From assembly GCA_902812415.1 (NCBI GenBank), contig CADDZJ010000024.1:1-42584 (forward strand): a stretch of DNA of 42,584 bases, written 5' to 3'. The stretch is from Acidobacteriota bacterium. Its GTDB lineage: Bacteria; Acidobacteriota; Terriglobia; UBA7540. The notes under the pieces are model-generated. The model worked only from the letters and a program-made list of their open reading frames with translations, was not told the origin of the DNA and searched no databases. Below are positions 8,322 through 16,875 of this stretch, in pieces. Numbering within the stretch: the stretch's first letter is position 1; each line of letters starts with the position of its first letter. The position numbers and the translations under genes are program-made.

Positions 8322-8990
8322 TCAATGAGCAAGTTTCCTTGTCATATCTATCTTCCTCCTCCAATCCGGCATGGTTCGGCTCGGTCTGGGTTTCTCAGCG
8401 CCAGAGCCCTTGCTCGGCTGTGAAAGCGCCGGGCCGGAAGCGTTGGCGGAAGGATTGTCTGGACTAATCTTCGCCAAAAAGGCATCCCACGTTCCCCCTC
8501 CGAACTGCGGCTGCGCGGCATTCAGCGTCGGGAAATCATTCGAGCTGGTCGGTCCTGCCAGGTAGATGTTACGACGGGAGTCGATGGCTGTTCCGTGGTT
8601 AAACTCATCGCCGCTGCCTCCGAGGTAGGTTGAGTATCTCAAGACGGGGTCGATGATGAGCGGCTTCGTCCGATCATAGGAGGCGACTTCGAAAGTAACC
8701 TGGCGATCGCCCTTGAGCACATATCGACTGTTAACCCCCATCCGTTGTCCTTGGGTCCGTTGGTAGGCGACTGGCTTGTGGAAGATAACCTCGCTGCCTT
8801 CACCGTGCACCACGAGATCGCCGTTGGCATCGATGTGTAGGGAGGCCCCTTGCGGGCGCCCTCGGGCGGGCACAAGGCTGGCAAGCTGGGCGCAGATTCT
8901 GGTAGCCTGTCGTCTCTCGATTGACTGGAGTGCATTGGGAATGAACCCAGAAAATGCAAGACTTTCCGCTTCCCCATCGAGGGTTTCCAA
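8322..8990 (-). pseudogene. Fragment of an SBBP beta-propeller repeat protein
   Basis: The recognisable part (about 8870-8480) contains SLHIDANGDLVVHGEGSEVI, then FHKPVAYQ, then IDPVLRYSTYLGGSGDEFNH, and one repeat with AGPTSSNDFPTLNAAQPQFG. This order is typical of SBBP repeat proteins of Acidobacteria, which are normally over 700 residues with many repeats. Here only the tail of the N-terminal domain and one repeat survive. The sequence before residue 50 and after about residue 180 of the open frame has no resemblance to the family. No start codon with a ribosome binding site is apparent. It is a gene relic. Confidence 0.65.
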
Positions 8991-9054
8991 GAAGTAGCAT
9001 CCTTTTCACCGTCGTCGGAGATACCCATTGAGCCCGGGAGAGGCTGGCTTTTAA

Positions 9055-10113
9055 TCATAGACGGTCGATATCGGTGCGCGAGGAAGCGAGATGCAACGAA
9101 CAGACGCATCTCTGGCAGATTGGGTTTGCAGAGATATCTAAATGTCGGCGAAAATTGATGGCGCGCTCGCTGTTGAGAACGTCTTTGAGTGATCCGCTAT
9201 AGATGTTCCCGATCGATTGATGAAAGAAACACGGAAGCAGGCTGCCATCCGCATCGATCACCGCTGAGACCCAGGGTGCGTTGCAGGGCGGCGAAGCCGG
9301 TGGACACTGCCCGAGTTGAGCGCGAAAATGAAGCACGATTCTCCGCAATTTGCAGGGGCTTTCCACGATAAATCCGTCCTCGATATCCTTCTGGTTATCA
9401 CGAATCAGGGCTTCCATCTCATCAGCAAGCTGTTCCACTTCACGGCAGTTGAGCGCCACTTTGGAACGGCGCTCTTCCGGCCAACCTTGGGTGCGATTGA
9501 AGGCCGCGGAGAATAAGTCGGCGGCAAGAAAGGAAATCGAGTTCAAAGCCATTAAATGGCCGGCCCGTACCGTATCTCGAAGGCGGCAGAAATTCTCTTT
9601 CTGAACCGTGCAGCGTCCGCGCACCGGAATTTCAGCGCGCCATCTACGCAAGGCTCCAATTCCTCTGACCAACCTCTGGAAAGCTCCTGGCACAGCGCGG
9701 ATCCGATTATGAATTTCTATTGGACCATCTAGTGACACAATCACATCATCAAAGTTCTTCGCAATCATCTCCGCGCGCCTCTCCAAGAGTAGGCCGGCCG
9801 TAAGCAGCGTGACACGAATCCCTTCATTTCGGAAAAGAGATGACAGCTCCGACAAATGGGGATGCAACAACGGCTCGCCGCCGGAAAATATCACCCACTT
9901 TACGCCGAGTTCGCGCACCGAGTTCAGATGAGGCGTAAGGTCTTCTGCTGTCAACTCTCGCACCTGCCTGATTTTCCATATGTCGCACATCATGCAGCGG
10001 CAATTGCACCGGTTGTGAGGCATGATGACCAATACGGGTAGGGACATGACGCGGTCTCTGCCGTCCAATAACCTGGCGGCGATCATGTTTTGGGCGTCGG
10101 CGTGAGCGCTCAT
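9055..10113 (-). CDS. Radical SAM protein with SPASM-like C-terminus
   Basis: This is the last gene of the long minus-strand operon (352 residues). The radical SAM cluster motif CX3CX2C is at C36, C40 and C43, followed by the SAM-binding GGEP (78-81) in a TIM-barrel core. The C-terminal region carries further cysteines (CNAPWVSAVIDADGSLLPCF, and later ICQRCVC), as in SPASM/twitch proteins that hold auxiliary iron-sulfur clusters. Such enzymes start radical chemistry by cleaving SAM; SPASM members often modify peptides, but others act on small molecules. The start ATG overlaps the stop of the amidohydrolase gene (ATGA), so the two are translationally coupled. It differs from the other five radical SAM proteins here in having no N-terminal B12-binding-like domain. 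The substrate is unknown. Confidence 0.9.
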   Translation of the reverse strand: MSAHADAQNMIAARLLDGRDRVMSLPVLVIMPHNRCNCRCMMCDIWKIRQVRELTAEDLTPHLNSVRELGVKWVIFSGGEPLLHPHLSELSSLFRNEGIRVTLLTAGLLLERRAEMIAKNFDDVIVSLDGPIEIHNRIRAVPGAFQRLVRGIGALRRWRAEIPVRGRCTVQKENFCRLRDTVRAGHLMALNSISFLAADLFSAAFNRTQGWPEERRSKVALNCREVEQLADEMEALIRDNQKDIEDGFIVESPCKLRRIVLHFRAQLGQCPPASPPCNAPWVSAVIDADGSLLPCFFHQSIGNIYSGSLKDVLNSERAINFRRHLDISANPICQRCVCSLHLASSRTDIDRL

Positions 10114-11402
10114 ACTCTGACTCTTTTACCCGCAAGGTGGATTTCTTTTCCGAGATGTTTTTGAGCGACGTTGAAAAGGTTTCTGACAGGCGCCGCAATC
10201 AGGCGGTCGACACCATCGATCTCTAATCGCTCAAGGTTCGCCGAAACTTCGTTGGACCAACGGCGAGCCAGCGACGGCGATAGAAGCTTGATTTCTCCTC
10301 CCACCATGACCAGCTCAAGCCTCTCCAGATTTAGGGCACTCAGAGAGTCGCACGGGCGACCACCGTCATCGGCGATGGCAATGAGGTCGGCCACAGCGCC
10401 TTCCGTGAGAGTTCCCTCTCCCCGCATGAGTCTCAACACATCGGCTGCCCGGTTTGTCACCATCGCGTAAGCCTCCTCTGCGGTTGCCCGGAGGTGGCCG
10501 CGCGCAAATCGGATTTCGTCCAGCAGATCACCCGCGGCGGTGAGCGCTGAATCCGAAGCGAGGGCTATCCGGCGATGCTGCCGGACAGAATCCAAGTCAA
10601 GCGTCCTGCCCAGAAGGAATTGATTCGACGTTGGACACCAAACCAGAGCCGAACCACGGCGCTCAAGAAGCTCGTGACCTGCGCGATCCATTCCCACTCC
10701 GTGGACGATGACCGTCTTTGGATCGAGCGCTCCCACTTGGTCGAGCCAAAAAATCTCCGCGCGGCTTTGCTCATCCGCACCCTCAGCCGCATGGATGATG
10801 AACGGTGTATCCACGAGCGTCGAGCGGAATGTTTCCGCCACGTTCTTTCCCAAAGCCAGGGAATGAGCCCATGTGTATCGGGTCACGACCCGAACAGGTA
10901 AGCGCGCCCGGAAGCTACAGGGAATCTGAGGGTTGTGATGGCAGACTGTTGTGACTCCACACAAAAGGTTTCTGACCGCACCCCACCACAGCCTGACTGA
11001 TTTCGGGATCGACAACTGCTCTTTCACCGGCGAGCGGTTAGGATAGTAAATGTCCGCAGCCCATTCCAGAAAATTCTGATAAGGGCCGTGGCCAAGACGC
11101 GGAAACAAACCGAATTCCAGATGATCGTGAGCGTTGACGAGGCCTGGAAGGATTATGTAATCCCTCAGGTCAACGGTCTGAACGGGGATCGGGGAGCCCA
11201 TTTGCGCTGCGCCACGCCTGTGGCTATTGGCGGGTGGAGCGTGATGAAGTCGCCCGTTTATAACCGCAAGATCGGTGGTGATGGCGGTGGCCGCGCCCGT
11301 TGCGACGCGCGCCCCGGTAAGCCGCCACATCGGCGGCGTGACAGAACGTTGCATCGCGGGCGAGCGAGCTTCCAGGAGCGTCTGACTCATAGGCTCACCC
11401 AT
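10110..11402 (-). CDS. Amidohydrolase (ATZ/TRZ-type metal-dependent deaminase/hydrolase)
   Basis: The 430-residue protein has the composite beta-sandwich plus TIM-barrel layout of the amidohydrolase superfamily. Expected metal ligands are visible: HxH at H92 and H94 (GLVNAHDHLEF), H204 (FIIHAAEG), H234 (VIVHGVGMD) and D284 (ALASDSALTAAG). The pattern with the SDS-type motif and no bridging lysine resembles single-metal ATZ/TRZ enzymes, which deaminate or dechlorinate heterocycles. The substrate cannot be read from the sequence. The start could be 11402 or the in-frame ATG at 11390, which follows GGGTGA. It lies 6 bases after a methyltransferase gene and overlaps the next radical SAM gene by ATGA, so it is part of the same pathway operon. 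A hydrolase in a radical SAM pathway suggests processing of a purine- or pterin-like, or an amide-containing, intermediate. Confidence 0.87.
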   Translation of the reverse strand: MGEPMSQTLLEARSPAMQRSVTPPMWRLTGARVATGAATAITTDLAVINGRLHHAPPANSHRRGAAQMGSPIPVQTVDLRDYIILPGLVNAHDHLEFGLFPRLGHGPYQNFLEWAADIYYPNRSPVKEQLSIPKSVRLWWGAVRNLLCGVTTVCHHNPQIPCSFRARLPVRVVTRYTWAHSLALGKNVAETFRSTLVDTPFIIHAAEGADEQSRAEIFWLDQVGALDPKTVIVHGVGMDRAGHELLERRGSALVWCPTSNQFLLGRTLDLDSVRQHRRIALASDSALTAAGDLLDEIRFARGHLRATAEEAYAMVTNRAADVLRLMRGEGTLTEGAVADLIAIADDGGRPCDSLSALNLERLELVMVGGEIKLLSPSLARRWSNEVSANLERLEIDGVDRLIAAPVRNLFNVAQKHLGKEIHLAGKRVRV

Positions 11403-11408
11403 TCTTTC

Positions 11409-12131
11409 TCATCGCATCCGGAATGGGCGAAACTGGAGGATGAAAATAGCGGGCTCATTGCAATTCCCTTCATAAAGGCGAATCTTGCCAGCGGCCTCGA
11501 AAATGCGTCGCTCCCGTTCTCCCCAATGGGGTTCAGCCTGGCCGACAAGACGTAAACCTGAAGCTTCGCCGAGGTAAACTATCTCCGCGATGGAATGCCT
11601 CGTGTTCTCGATCTCCAAAACCTGATTTTCATGCCGAAACGCGCGCTTCCAGCCCCGGCTGTGACAGGAAGGGTGGACGTCGCTCAGGAAGATCTCCGCC
11701 CGGGGGCTCAAAATCCGCGACAGTTCTCTCATCAAACTCTTCAGGTCCTCCAGATATCCTGCGACAAAGGAACACAGCGCCAGGTCTATCGTCCCCGAAA
11801 GGATCGGAATCTGCCGGCAGTCTGCCTGCAAAAGCCGACCGTGCAATGAATCATTCCTTAGAGCGCAACCCAGCATTTGCGGTGAGAGGTCCAGTCCGAA
11901 AACTGATGCGGCTCCACGGGCAATCAGCCTATTCATCCAGCGTCCAGTTCCACACGCGACGTCCAGCCCGCGACGATTGACAACGGTCGGGAGTCTCGCT
12001 TCCATCACTCGCTCTTCGAGAACGAGCAGCGGATTGGGGCAGCGGTCATAGCTTGCCGCCCAGAGAGCATACCCCTCGCGCACCGACACGCGCCTGGGTT
12101 CGATCGTGCGGGATCGTTGGGCAAGATTCAC
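11409..12131 (-). CDS. Class I SAM-dependent methyltransferase
   Basis: The 240-residue protein has a Rossmann-like methyltransferase fold. Motif I is LDVACGTGRW (about 56-65), followed by the acidic end of strand 2 (VFGLDLSPQML) and motif IV (IDLALCSFVAGYL). The N-terminal VREGYALWAASYD is characteristic of small-molecule methyltransferases of the UbiE/COQ5-like or BioC-like group. It probably transfers a methyl group to a soluble or lipid-like acceptor. It overlaps the preceding B12-type radical SAM gene by ATGA (12128-12131) and precedes the amidohydrolase gene. It is one of three methyltransferases in this operon; the three are not close copies of one another, which suggests different steps. 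The acceptor is unknown. Confidence 0.9.
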   Translation of the reverse strand: MNLAQRSRTIEPRRVSVREGYALWAASYDRCPNPLLVLEERVMEARLPTVVNRRGLDVACGTGRWMNRLIARGAASVFGLDLSPQMLGCALRNDSLHGRLLQADCRQIPILSGTIDLALCSFVAGYLEDLKSLMRELSRILSPRAEIFLSDVHPSCHSRGWKRAFRHENQVLEIENTRHSIAEIVYLGEASGLRLVGQAEPHWGERERRIFEAAGKIRLYEGNCNEPAIFILQFRPFRMR

Positions 12132-13591
12132 AGACTTTCCACCTTGGGTTTTCGCAGTTCAACAAACCGCTGAGCCCACTCAAGCTCCAAGGGCCAGCGA
12201 TAGATTCGGAGCGCGTAACGCCAGGAACTCAGCAGCTTCAGCAGGCGGCGTCCCCAGGAAGGAAGACGGATATCCTGGACGGTCGGCCAGCGTGAGGCAA
12301 CGACCAGTTCGAAATCATCAATCAACTTCTTCACGGAAGGCCTAAGCCAGGGCGTGGCTGGCTCTCTACGAATCGTGAAATTCAGCCAGTGGTCTGTAGC
12401 CCACTCTTCCACTGTGTCAGGAAACTGCACTCTTCCCTCAATGTCGCCATACATGCGGTCGCGCTGGGGGACAGGAATATAATGCTGGATGATGATCTCC
12501 GCCTGAGAGTTGATCTTTTTGATCTTCCGAATAAACCGCAGACATTCACGGGTATCTCGCTCAGGATTTCGGGGATTGCCAACTACGAAGGAGAACTCAG
12601 GAACAATGTTGAAGTCTCGTATGCGACGGGCAAGTTGCAAGGTTTGTTCCGTCGAAAGCTGCTTGTTCATCTCTTTTAGAACCCAGTCGGACCCTGATTC
12701 GGCGCCGAAAAAGATCATCGCGCAGCCGGAGCGGCGCAGGGCTTCCAGCGTCGCATCCGAATACCTCAAGAGAATGTCGATTCGGGCTTCACACCACCAG
12801 CGGAGCCCCAAGGGCATGATCCTCTCGGCCAGTTCTCGGGCGTGGTCCTCACGAAGGAAGAAATTGTTGTCGTAGAACTGAATGGCATTGACGCCGTAGC
12901 GCTGCACCAGATGGCGCAAGATAGTCTCAGTGCGCGCGGGCGATTCCATTTTTTCCTGGCTCCCCAAAGCGGAGATCACCCCGCAGAAATTACATCGGAA
13001 AGGACAACCCACGCTGGCTTGATGGACCGCAGTGTATTTCCCAAGAAAAGTGGGAAGGATATATTTCTTTGCCGGCAGTCGATGAAAAGGGGGCCAGGGA
13101 AAACCATCAGGGTTCTTCAGAGGGCGATGATTGTTATGCTGATGCCTTCCATCCTTCTCTTTGAACGAGAGCCCCAGGATCGAATTCAACGGGCGCTCGC
13201 CGCGCAGAGCGCCGATCAGCTCAACAAACGTTTCTTCGCCCTGTCCTCGTACAGCGAAATCGACATAGGGAGCATTCAACGCTGCGTCCGTGTAAATGGA
13301 GGGGAAATAGCCGCCCCAGACAATAGGGACATACGGATAATTCGCCCGAACCACACGGCATGTTTCCATGGCGGCGACCATTTGCGGACCAGGCATCACG
13401 GAAACTGCCAACAATTCTGTGGCATGGGCTTCAATCAATCGCTGGATGGTGCCGACCGGATTTGCGTCCACATTCCCATCCACAATGTAGTATTCTTCGC
13501 GGTCTTCGATCATCGCCGCCAGCGCGAGCACCGCGAGCGGAAATCGCCTGCTGCGTGGTTTCGTGGATTTAGGGTGGTAGAGAATGATCAT
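12128..13591 (-). CDS. B12-binding-type radical SAM protein (BchE-like architecture)
   Basis: The start at 13591 is preferred; a longer frame to 13687 would run far into the upstream gene. The 487-residue product has an N-terminal Rossmann-like B12-binding-type domain (about 1-140, with GGYFPSIYTDAAL and VDFAVRGQGEETFVEL). The radical SAM core follows, with CX3CX2C at C196, C200 and C203 (SVGCPFRCNFC). A C-terminal region of about 130 residues is rich in Trp and Arg. The canonical cobalamin lower-ligand motif DxHxxG is not seen. The start lies one base after the upstream methyltransferase stop, and the end overlaps the next methyltransferase gene by ATGA. By family, such enzymes catalyse methyl transfer to unactivated carbon, cyclisation or other radical rearrangements. 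It resembles the pair at 18433 and 19926 more than the pair at 15422 and 16876. Confidence 0.9.
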   Translation of the reverse strand: MIILYHPKSTKPRSRRFPLAVLALAAMIEDREEYYIVDGNVDANPVGTIQRLIEAHATELLAVSVMPGPQMVAAMETCRVVRANYPYVPIVWGGYFPSIYTDAALNAPYVDFAVRGQGEETFVELIGALRGERPLNSILGLSFKEKDGRHQHNNHRPLKNPDGFPWPPFHRLPAKKYILPTFLGKYTAVHQASVGCPFRCNFCGVISALGSQEKMESPARTETILRHLVQRYGVNAIQFYDNNFFLREDHARELAERIMPLGLRWWCEARIDILLRYSDATLEALRRSGCAMIFFGAESGSDWVLKEMNKQLSTEQTLQLARRIRDFNIVPEFSFVVGNPRNPERDTRECLRFIRKIKKINSQAEIIIQHYIPVPQRDRMYGDIEGRVQFPDTVEEWATDHWLNFTIRREPATPWLRPSVKKLIDDFELVVASRWPTVQDIRLPSWGRRLLKLLSSWRYALRIYRWPLELEWAQRFVELRKPKVESL

Positions 13592-13592
13592 G

Positions 13593-14603
13593 TTATTGCA
13601 ACATGCCCCAGACGATATAAAACTTCGCCGGTTTGCGCCGGCGCGCAAGCCGCGCCTGAAGCGGGCGCAGGGCCCAGCGCAGACCATACCAGGGCTTACC
13701 CAGCCGCCACTGGACGCCGTAGGCGCAGGTCAACTGTTCCAGGTTTTGCCGGGTGAGAAATTCACAGCTTGCGACACTGTCTGAAGCAAAGCCATATTTT
13801 TCAACGTATGCCTTGCGACGCTCCGCCATCATCGCGCGGCCACTTTCTTCCCTGTTGTAGAATGGCGAATCAACAATCAGAATATGCCCAGCTCTTCGCA
13901 GGCAACGCAGCGCTTCACCCAAAGTGGTTCGATAGTCTTCGGAGTAATGAAACGAAGCGTTAAAGATCACTAGATCGAACTGCGCTCCAGCGAATGGAAG
14001 CCGATCCATTTCGGCCCGAAACCGAGGGAAGGGCTGCGAAAGAAAGCGCAGGTAGTGGCGGGCAGCGCCTAATCCGTCGAGTTCATCGGTTCGCAGATCG
14101 ATGGCCACGGGCCGATAGCCGCGCAAAGCCAAGCGGTAGCTCAGCCAGCAATTTCCCGCCCCTACGTCGAGAACGTCCAATCCACCCTTATGCTCTCTTT
14201 CTATTTGAGGAAGAATCTTTCGTTGCAGGTAGCGAAAGCTCCGCGCGCGAAGTTTCCACTGCCAGGAGTTTCTCCCGGTGGCGTCTTTGAATGGCAAGGC
14301 GAGGTAGTAACGCCCTCCCGATGAGCCTCGACCTTCGCTCTGACGGATCGTTTGATACTCGGTGACGAATTGGCGGTAGCGCTCGTCGCGGCACGGAGCA
14401 AGCGCCTTCCAGATGCCCCGCTCATTTTTCAATATGAAACCGCACGCGGGGCACTGGGGCTCTAGCCTCATCGGGAGTAAAACAAGTGTGCCCATCGGAT
14501 GTGTGCATACAGGACATCGCAGGAGAAGCGAGCGCGACTGAGCCGGGAGGGCAATTGCAGCTTCCGACGCGGCCTGGGTCGAAGTTTGAAGAAGAGCGCT
14601 CAT
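13593..14603 (-). CDS. SAM-dependent methyltransferase with N-terminal zinc ribbon
   Basis: The 336-residue protein begins with a Trm112-like zinc ribbon (C30, C33, C51 and C54: CPVC and CPACGF), then a class I methyltransferase fold. Motif I is VLDVGAGNCWLSY (about 144-156), and there is an acidic strand 2 (PVAIDLRTDEL) and a motif IV region (FDLVIFNASFHY). The HILIVDSPFYN segment is post-motif as in many small-molecule methyltransferases. Zinc-ribbon methyltransferases occur in RNA-modifying, quinone and natural-product enzymes; the genomic setting favours the last. The gene lies between another methyltransferase (2-base gap upstream) and a B12-type radical SAM gene (1-base gap downstream), so all three are probably translated together. 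The acceptor is unknown. Confidence 0.87.
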   Translation of the reverse strand: MSALLQTSTQAASEAAIALPAQSRSLLLRCPVCTHPMGTLVLLPMRLEPQCPACGFILKNERGIWKALAPCRDERYRQFVTEYQTIRQSEGRGSSGGRYYLALPFKDATGRNSWQWKLRARSFRYLQRKILPQIEREHKGGLDVLDVGAGNCWLSYRLALRGYRPVAIDLRTDELDGLGAARHYLRFLSQPFPRFRAEMDRLPFAGAQFDLVIFNASFHYSEDYRTTLGEALRCLRRAGHILIVDSPFYNREESGRAMMAERRKAYVEKYGFASDSVASCEFLTRQNLEQLTCAYGVQWRLGKPWYGLRWALRPLQARLARRRKPAKFYIVWGMLQ

Positions 14604-14605
14604 GA

Positions 14606-15415
14606 TTATGATCTTGCAAATATGAGTAATACGTGATCCGCGAGACTGCGGAAAACGGGAAAATTGGAAATGTTACGGTCAACTTTCGCGGCTGCACGGA
14701 AGATTGCAGGAAATCGAGTGGTCAAAGATTCAAGATAGGAGGGCGGCACCACGATTCCCAGCCCGATCTGGCGCTTGAGGCAAAAATAACGCGAAAAAGC
14801 ACGCTGAAGTTGACCGATCGACCAGTAATTGACGTTGAGCCTCCGGCCGCCGATAATGTAGCTCTGCGTGGCGTTTCTGAGCCGCCGGAAAGCCTTTCGC
14901 GAATCCCCGCACCCGATATTCCAAAGCATCTCCCAGGCGCAATGTTTTCCAAAGATACAGAACAAGGCATAGGCTCCGGGCTTCAGAAGATGAGCCAGGT
15001 TTTGAGCGGCAGATTCCAGATTCAGCACGCAGTTCAGACCGGCGAAGTTCGACAGCAGGCCATCAAACGGAGGCATTTGGGTGAATCTGTGGATTTCCTC
15101 CGTCGGCATGGTGTGGAATTCAATGCGCTCCCCGAGTCCCATGCTCGCGGCTCGTTGGCGCGCAACGCGGATCATGGCCGAAGAAGCGTCGCACGCGAAA
15201 ACCTGCACGCCTCTCTGCGCCAGGTGCGCGGCATCGACGCCTGTCCCGCAGTTGATTTCCAGAATACGTTGGCCCGGTCGGAACACCTGATCCATTTCTT
15301 TCCAGACAAGATTTCTCTGTGATCTACCCACGAAGGATTCCGTAAAGGTTTTATCATACGATTCAGCAATCGAATCGAACGGCGTCGCCGCTTGGAATGC
15401 CGAAGAGCCATTCAT
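14606..15415 (-). CDS. Class I SAM-dependent methyltransferase
   Basis: This 269-residue protein has an N-terminal FDSIAESYDKTFTESFVGRS segment and SAM-binding motif I ILEINCGTGVDAAHLA (about 51-66). Strand 2 ends in FACDASSAMI, and the later region with LLKPGAYALFCIFGK is motif VI-like. The C-terminal 90 residues are basic and aromatic (RRLNVNYWSIGQLQRAFSRY) and may bind the acceptor. Small-molecule methyltransferases with this N-terminal segment often act in lipid or quinone pathways, but the specificity here is unknown. The gene lies 6 bases after a B12-type radical SAM gene (15422) and 2 bases before the zinc-ribbon methyltransferase gene, within the same operon. Confidence 0.9.
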   Translation of the reverse strand: MNGSSAFQAATPFDSIAESYDKTFTESFVGRSQRNLVWKEMDQVFRPGQRILEINCGTGVDAAHLAQRGVQVFACDASSAMIRVARQRAASMGLGERIEFHTMPTEEIHRFTQMPPFDGLLSNFAGLNCVLNLESAAQNLAHLLKPGAYALFCIFGKHCAWEMLWNIGCGDSRKAFRRLRNATQSYIIGGRRLNVNYWSIGQLQRAFSRYFCLKRQIGLGIVVPPSYLESLTTRFPAIFRAAAKVDRNISNFPVFRSLADHVLLIFARS

Positions 15416-15421
15416 TTCGAT

Positions 15422-16813
15422 TCACGCCTCAACTTCTGAATAAGAGAGGCGCAGCCCCTCGCGAGCCTGAACAATCATTGATTCAATCTCCTGACGAGAA
15501 CCGTGTGAGTCGCCCCGGAACAGCAGTCGTTGCAATTCCACTTCCGAGCGGAGGAGTTGATCGGCATACTGATAAAAACGGCGGGAGTGCCGGCCGCGAA
15601 TTTGAATATCGCGGTCCGAGCTCTCCCGCCATGACGTAGGAGGAAGAAGCCGATCGGTTACCTGCTCAAAGTAAGGAGTTCCTTTAATCGGGTAAGCCAC
15701 CGTGGTCAGAAAAATATCTGGATCAGCGCGTTTGACATGGTTGACCGTCGCTTCGATGTCCTCGAGACCCTCGCCTTCATATCCCCACATCAGGAACATG
15801 CCGGTCTGAATCCCGCGCGATTTGCAGAGCTGGATAGCCCCCTGCACCTGTTCGACGGTCACGCCACGCTCCATGGAATCGAGGACGCTTTGTGAGCCGC
15901 TTTCCGAGCCAATCCAGATTCGGAAGCATCCGAGTTCCGCAAGTGCGTCCGCCGCTTGCGGGTTGATCCGATCGGCTCGGGAAATACATTCAAAAGGCAC
16001 TTTTAGATTGCGGCGCTTCATTTCGCAGGCGTATTGAAAGAGCCAACCATGATGGATCGTAAAAACATCATCTGCGATCCAGATCATGTCCGGCGAATAA
16101 CGGCTCATGATCCATTCGATCTCATCCACCACCGCAGCCGGCTTGCGGCGCCGGTGCGTGTTCCCATAGACGGAATGACTGCACCAGCGGCAGCGATAGG
16201 GACATCCCCTTGCCGTAATGACCGAGACGGAACCCACGCCGTGATGCGCTCGCCACGTGTCGATATATTTCTGGATGGAGATCGATTCGCGGCCGGGCCA
16301 CGGCTGCCCATCGAGATCGGAGATCAAAGCTCGGGGCCGCGTTCTTTCCACTTTCCCTTCTCCCCCGAGGAAGGCAATTCCGTCCACGCCAGCCAAAGAT
16401 GCAAACCCGCCTTCCTTCAGGGCGGGCAGGAGCTCTTCCAAAGTCTTCTCCGCTTCCCCGATGACAACAACGTCGGCGCCCGCATCGAGATACTCTTCCA
16501 CATAGTTTGCGGGCTCCGGGCCGCCAACAATTGTTTTCCAGCCAGCTTTCTTGGCTGCTTGAAGAATTGCAACGGCATTGCGCCTCGTCATCAGGTTGGC
16601 GTACACGCCCAGCACAGAAGGGGAATGGTTGCGAAGAACTTTGAAAAGGTCTTCACGCGAGGAAAAAGTGGAGTCAAAGACCTCTACGTCAAAGCCTTTC
16701 GCGCGCAGATGCGAGGTCAAATAGAGAATTCCCAACGGCGCGTAGGGCTTCATGATCTGCAACTCTTTTGTGTCCTCATAGAGGAAATAGCCGTGAGTTA
16801 GGAGGAGATCCAT
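15422..16813 (-). CDS. B12-binding-type radical SAM protein (BchE-like architecture)
   Basis: The ATG at 16813 is chosen because the protein then begins MDLLLTHGYFLYEDTKELQI, aligning with the paralogue at 16876; a TTG at 16834 is possible. The product has 463 residues. The N-terminal B12-binding-type domain (about 1-140) contains KPYAPLGILYLTSHLRAKGF and AGADVVVIGEAEKTLEEL. The radical SAM motif is C204, C208 and C211 (ARGCPYRCRWC), followed by a TIM-barrel with WIADDVFTIHHGW and the typical GSESGSQSVLDSMERGV. No DxHxxG cobalamin ligand motif is seen. The upstream gap of 62 bases contains an inverted repeat (16837-16842 and 16854-16859). The close paralogue upstream suggests a gene duplication with divergence of substrate. 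The substrate is unknown. Confidence 0.9.
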   Translation of the reverse strand: MDLLLTHGYFLYEDTKELQIMKPYAPLGILYLTSHLRAKGFDVEVFDSTFSSREDLFKVLRNHSPSVLGVYANLMTRRNAVAILQAAKKAGWKTIVGGPEPANYVEEYLDAGADVVVIGEAEKTLEELLPALKEGGFASLAGVDGIAFLGGEGKVERTRPRALISDLDGQPWPGRESISIQKYIDTWRAHHGVGSVSVITARGCPYRCRWCSHSVYGNTHRRRKPAAVVDEIEWIMSRYSPDMIWIADDVFTIHHGWLFQYACEMKRRNLKVPFECISRADRINPQAADALAELGCFRIWIGSESGSQSVLDSMERGVTVEQVQGAIQLCKSRGIQTGMFLMWGYEGEGLEDIEATVNHVKRADPDIFLTTVAYPIKGTPYFEQVTDRLLPPTSWRESSDRDIQIRGRHSRRFYQYADQLLRSEVELQRLLFRGDSHGSRQEIESMIVQAREGLRLSYSEVEA

Positions 16814-16875
16814 AAACTTGCCATTAATTCTCAATCATCCGATTTGAAAAACGTCGGATTGGTTCTTTCCTGCGA

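Noticed and set aside
12842-13756. Long plus-strand frame (304 codons) opposite a radical SAM gene
   Set aside because: It lies antisense to well-supported coding sequence, has no family resemblance and no ribosome binding site; it is a shadow of the GC-rich opposite strand.
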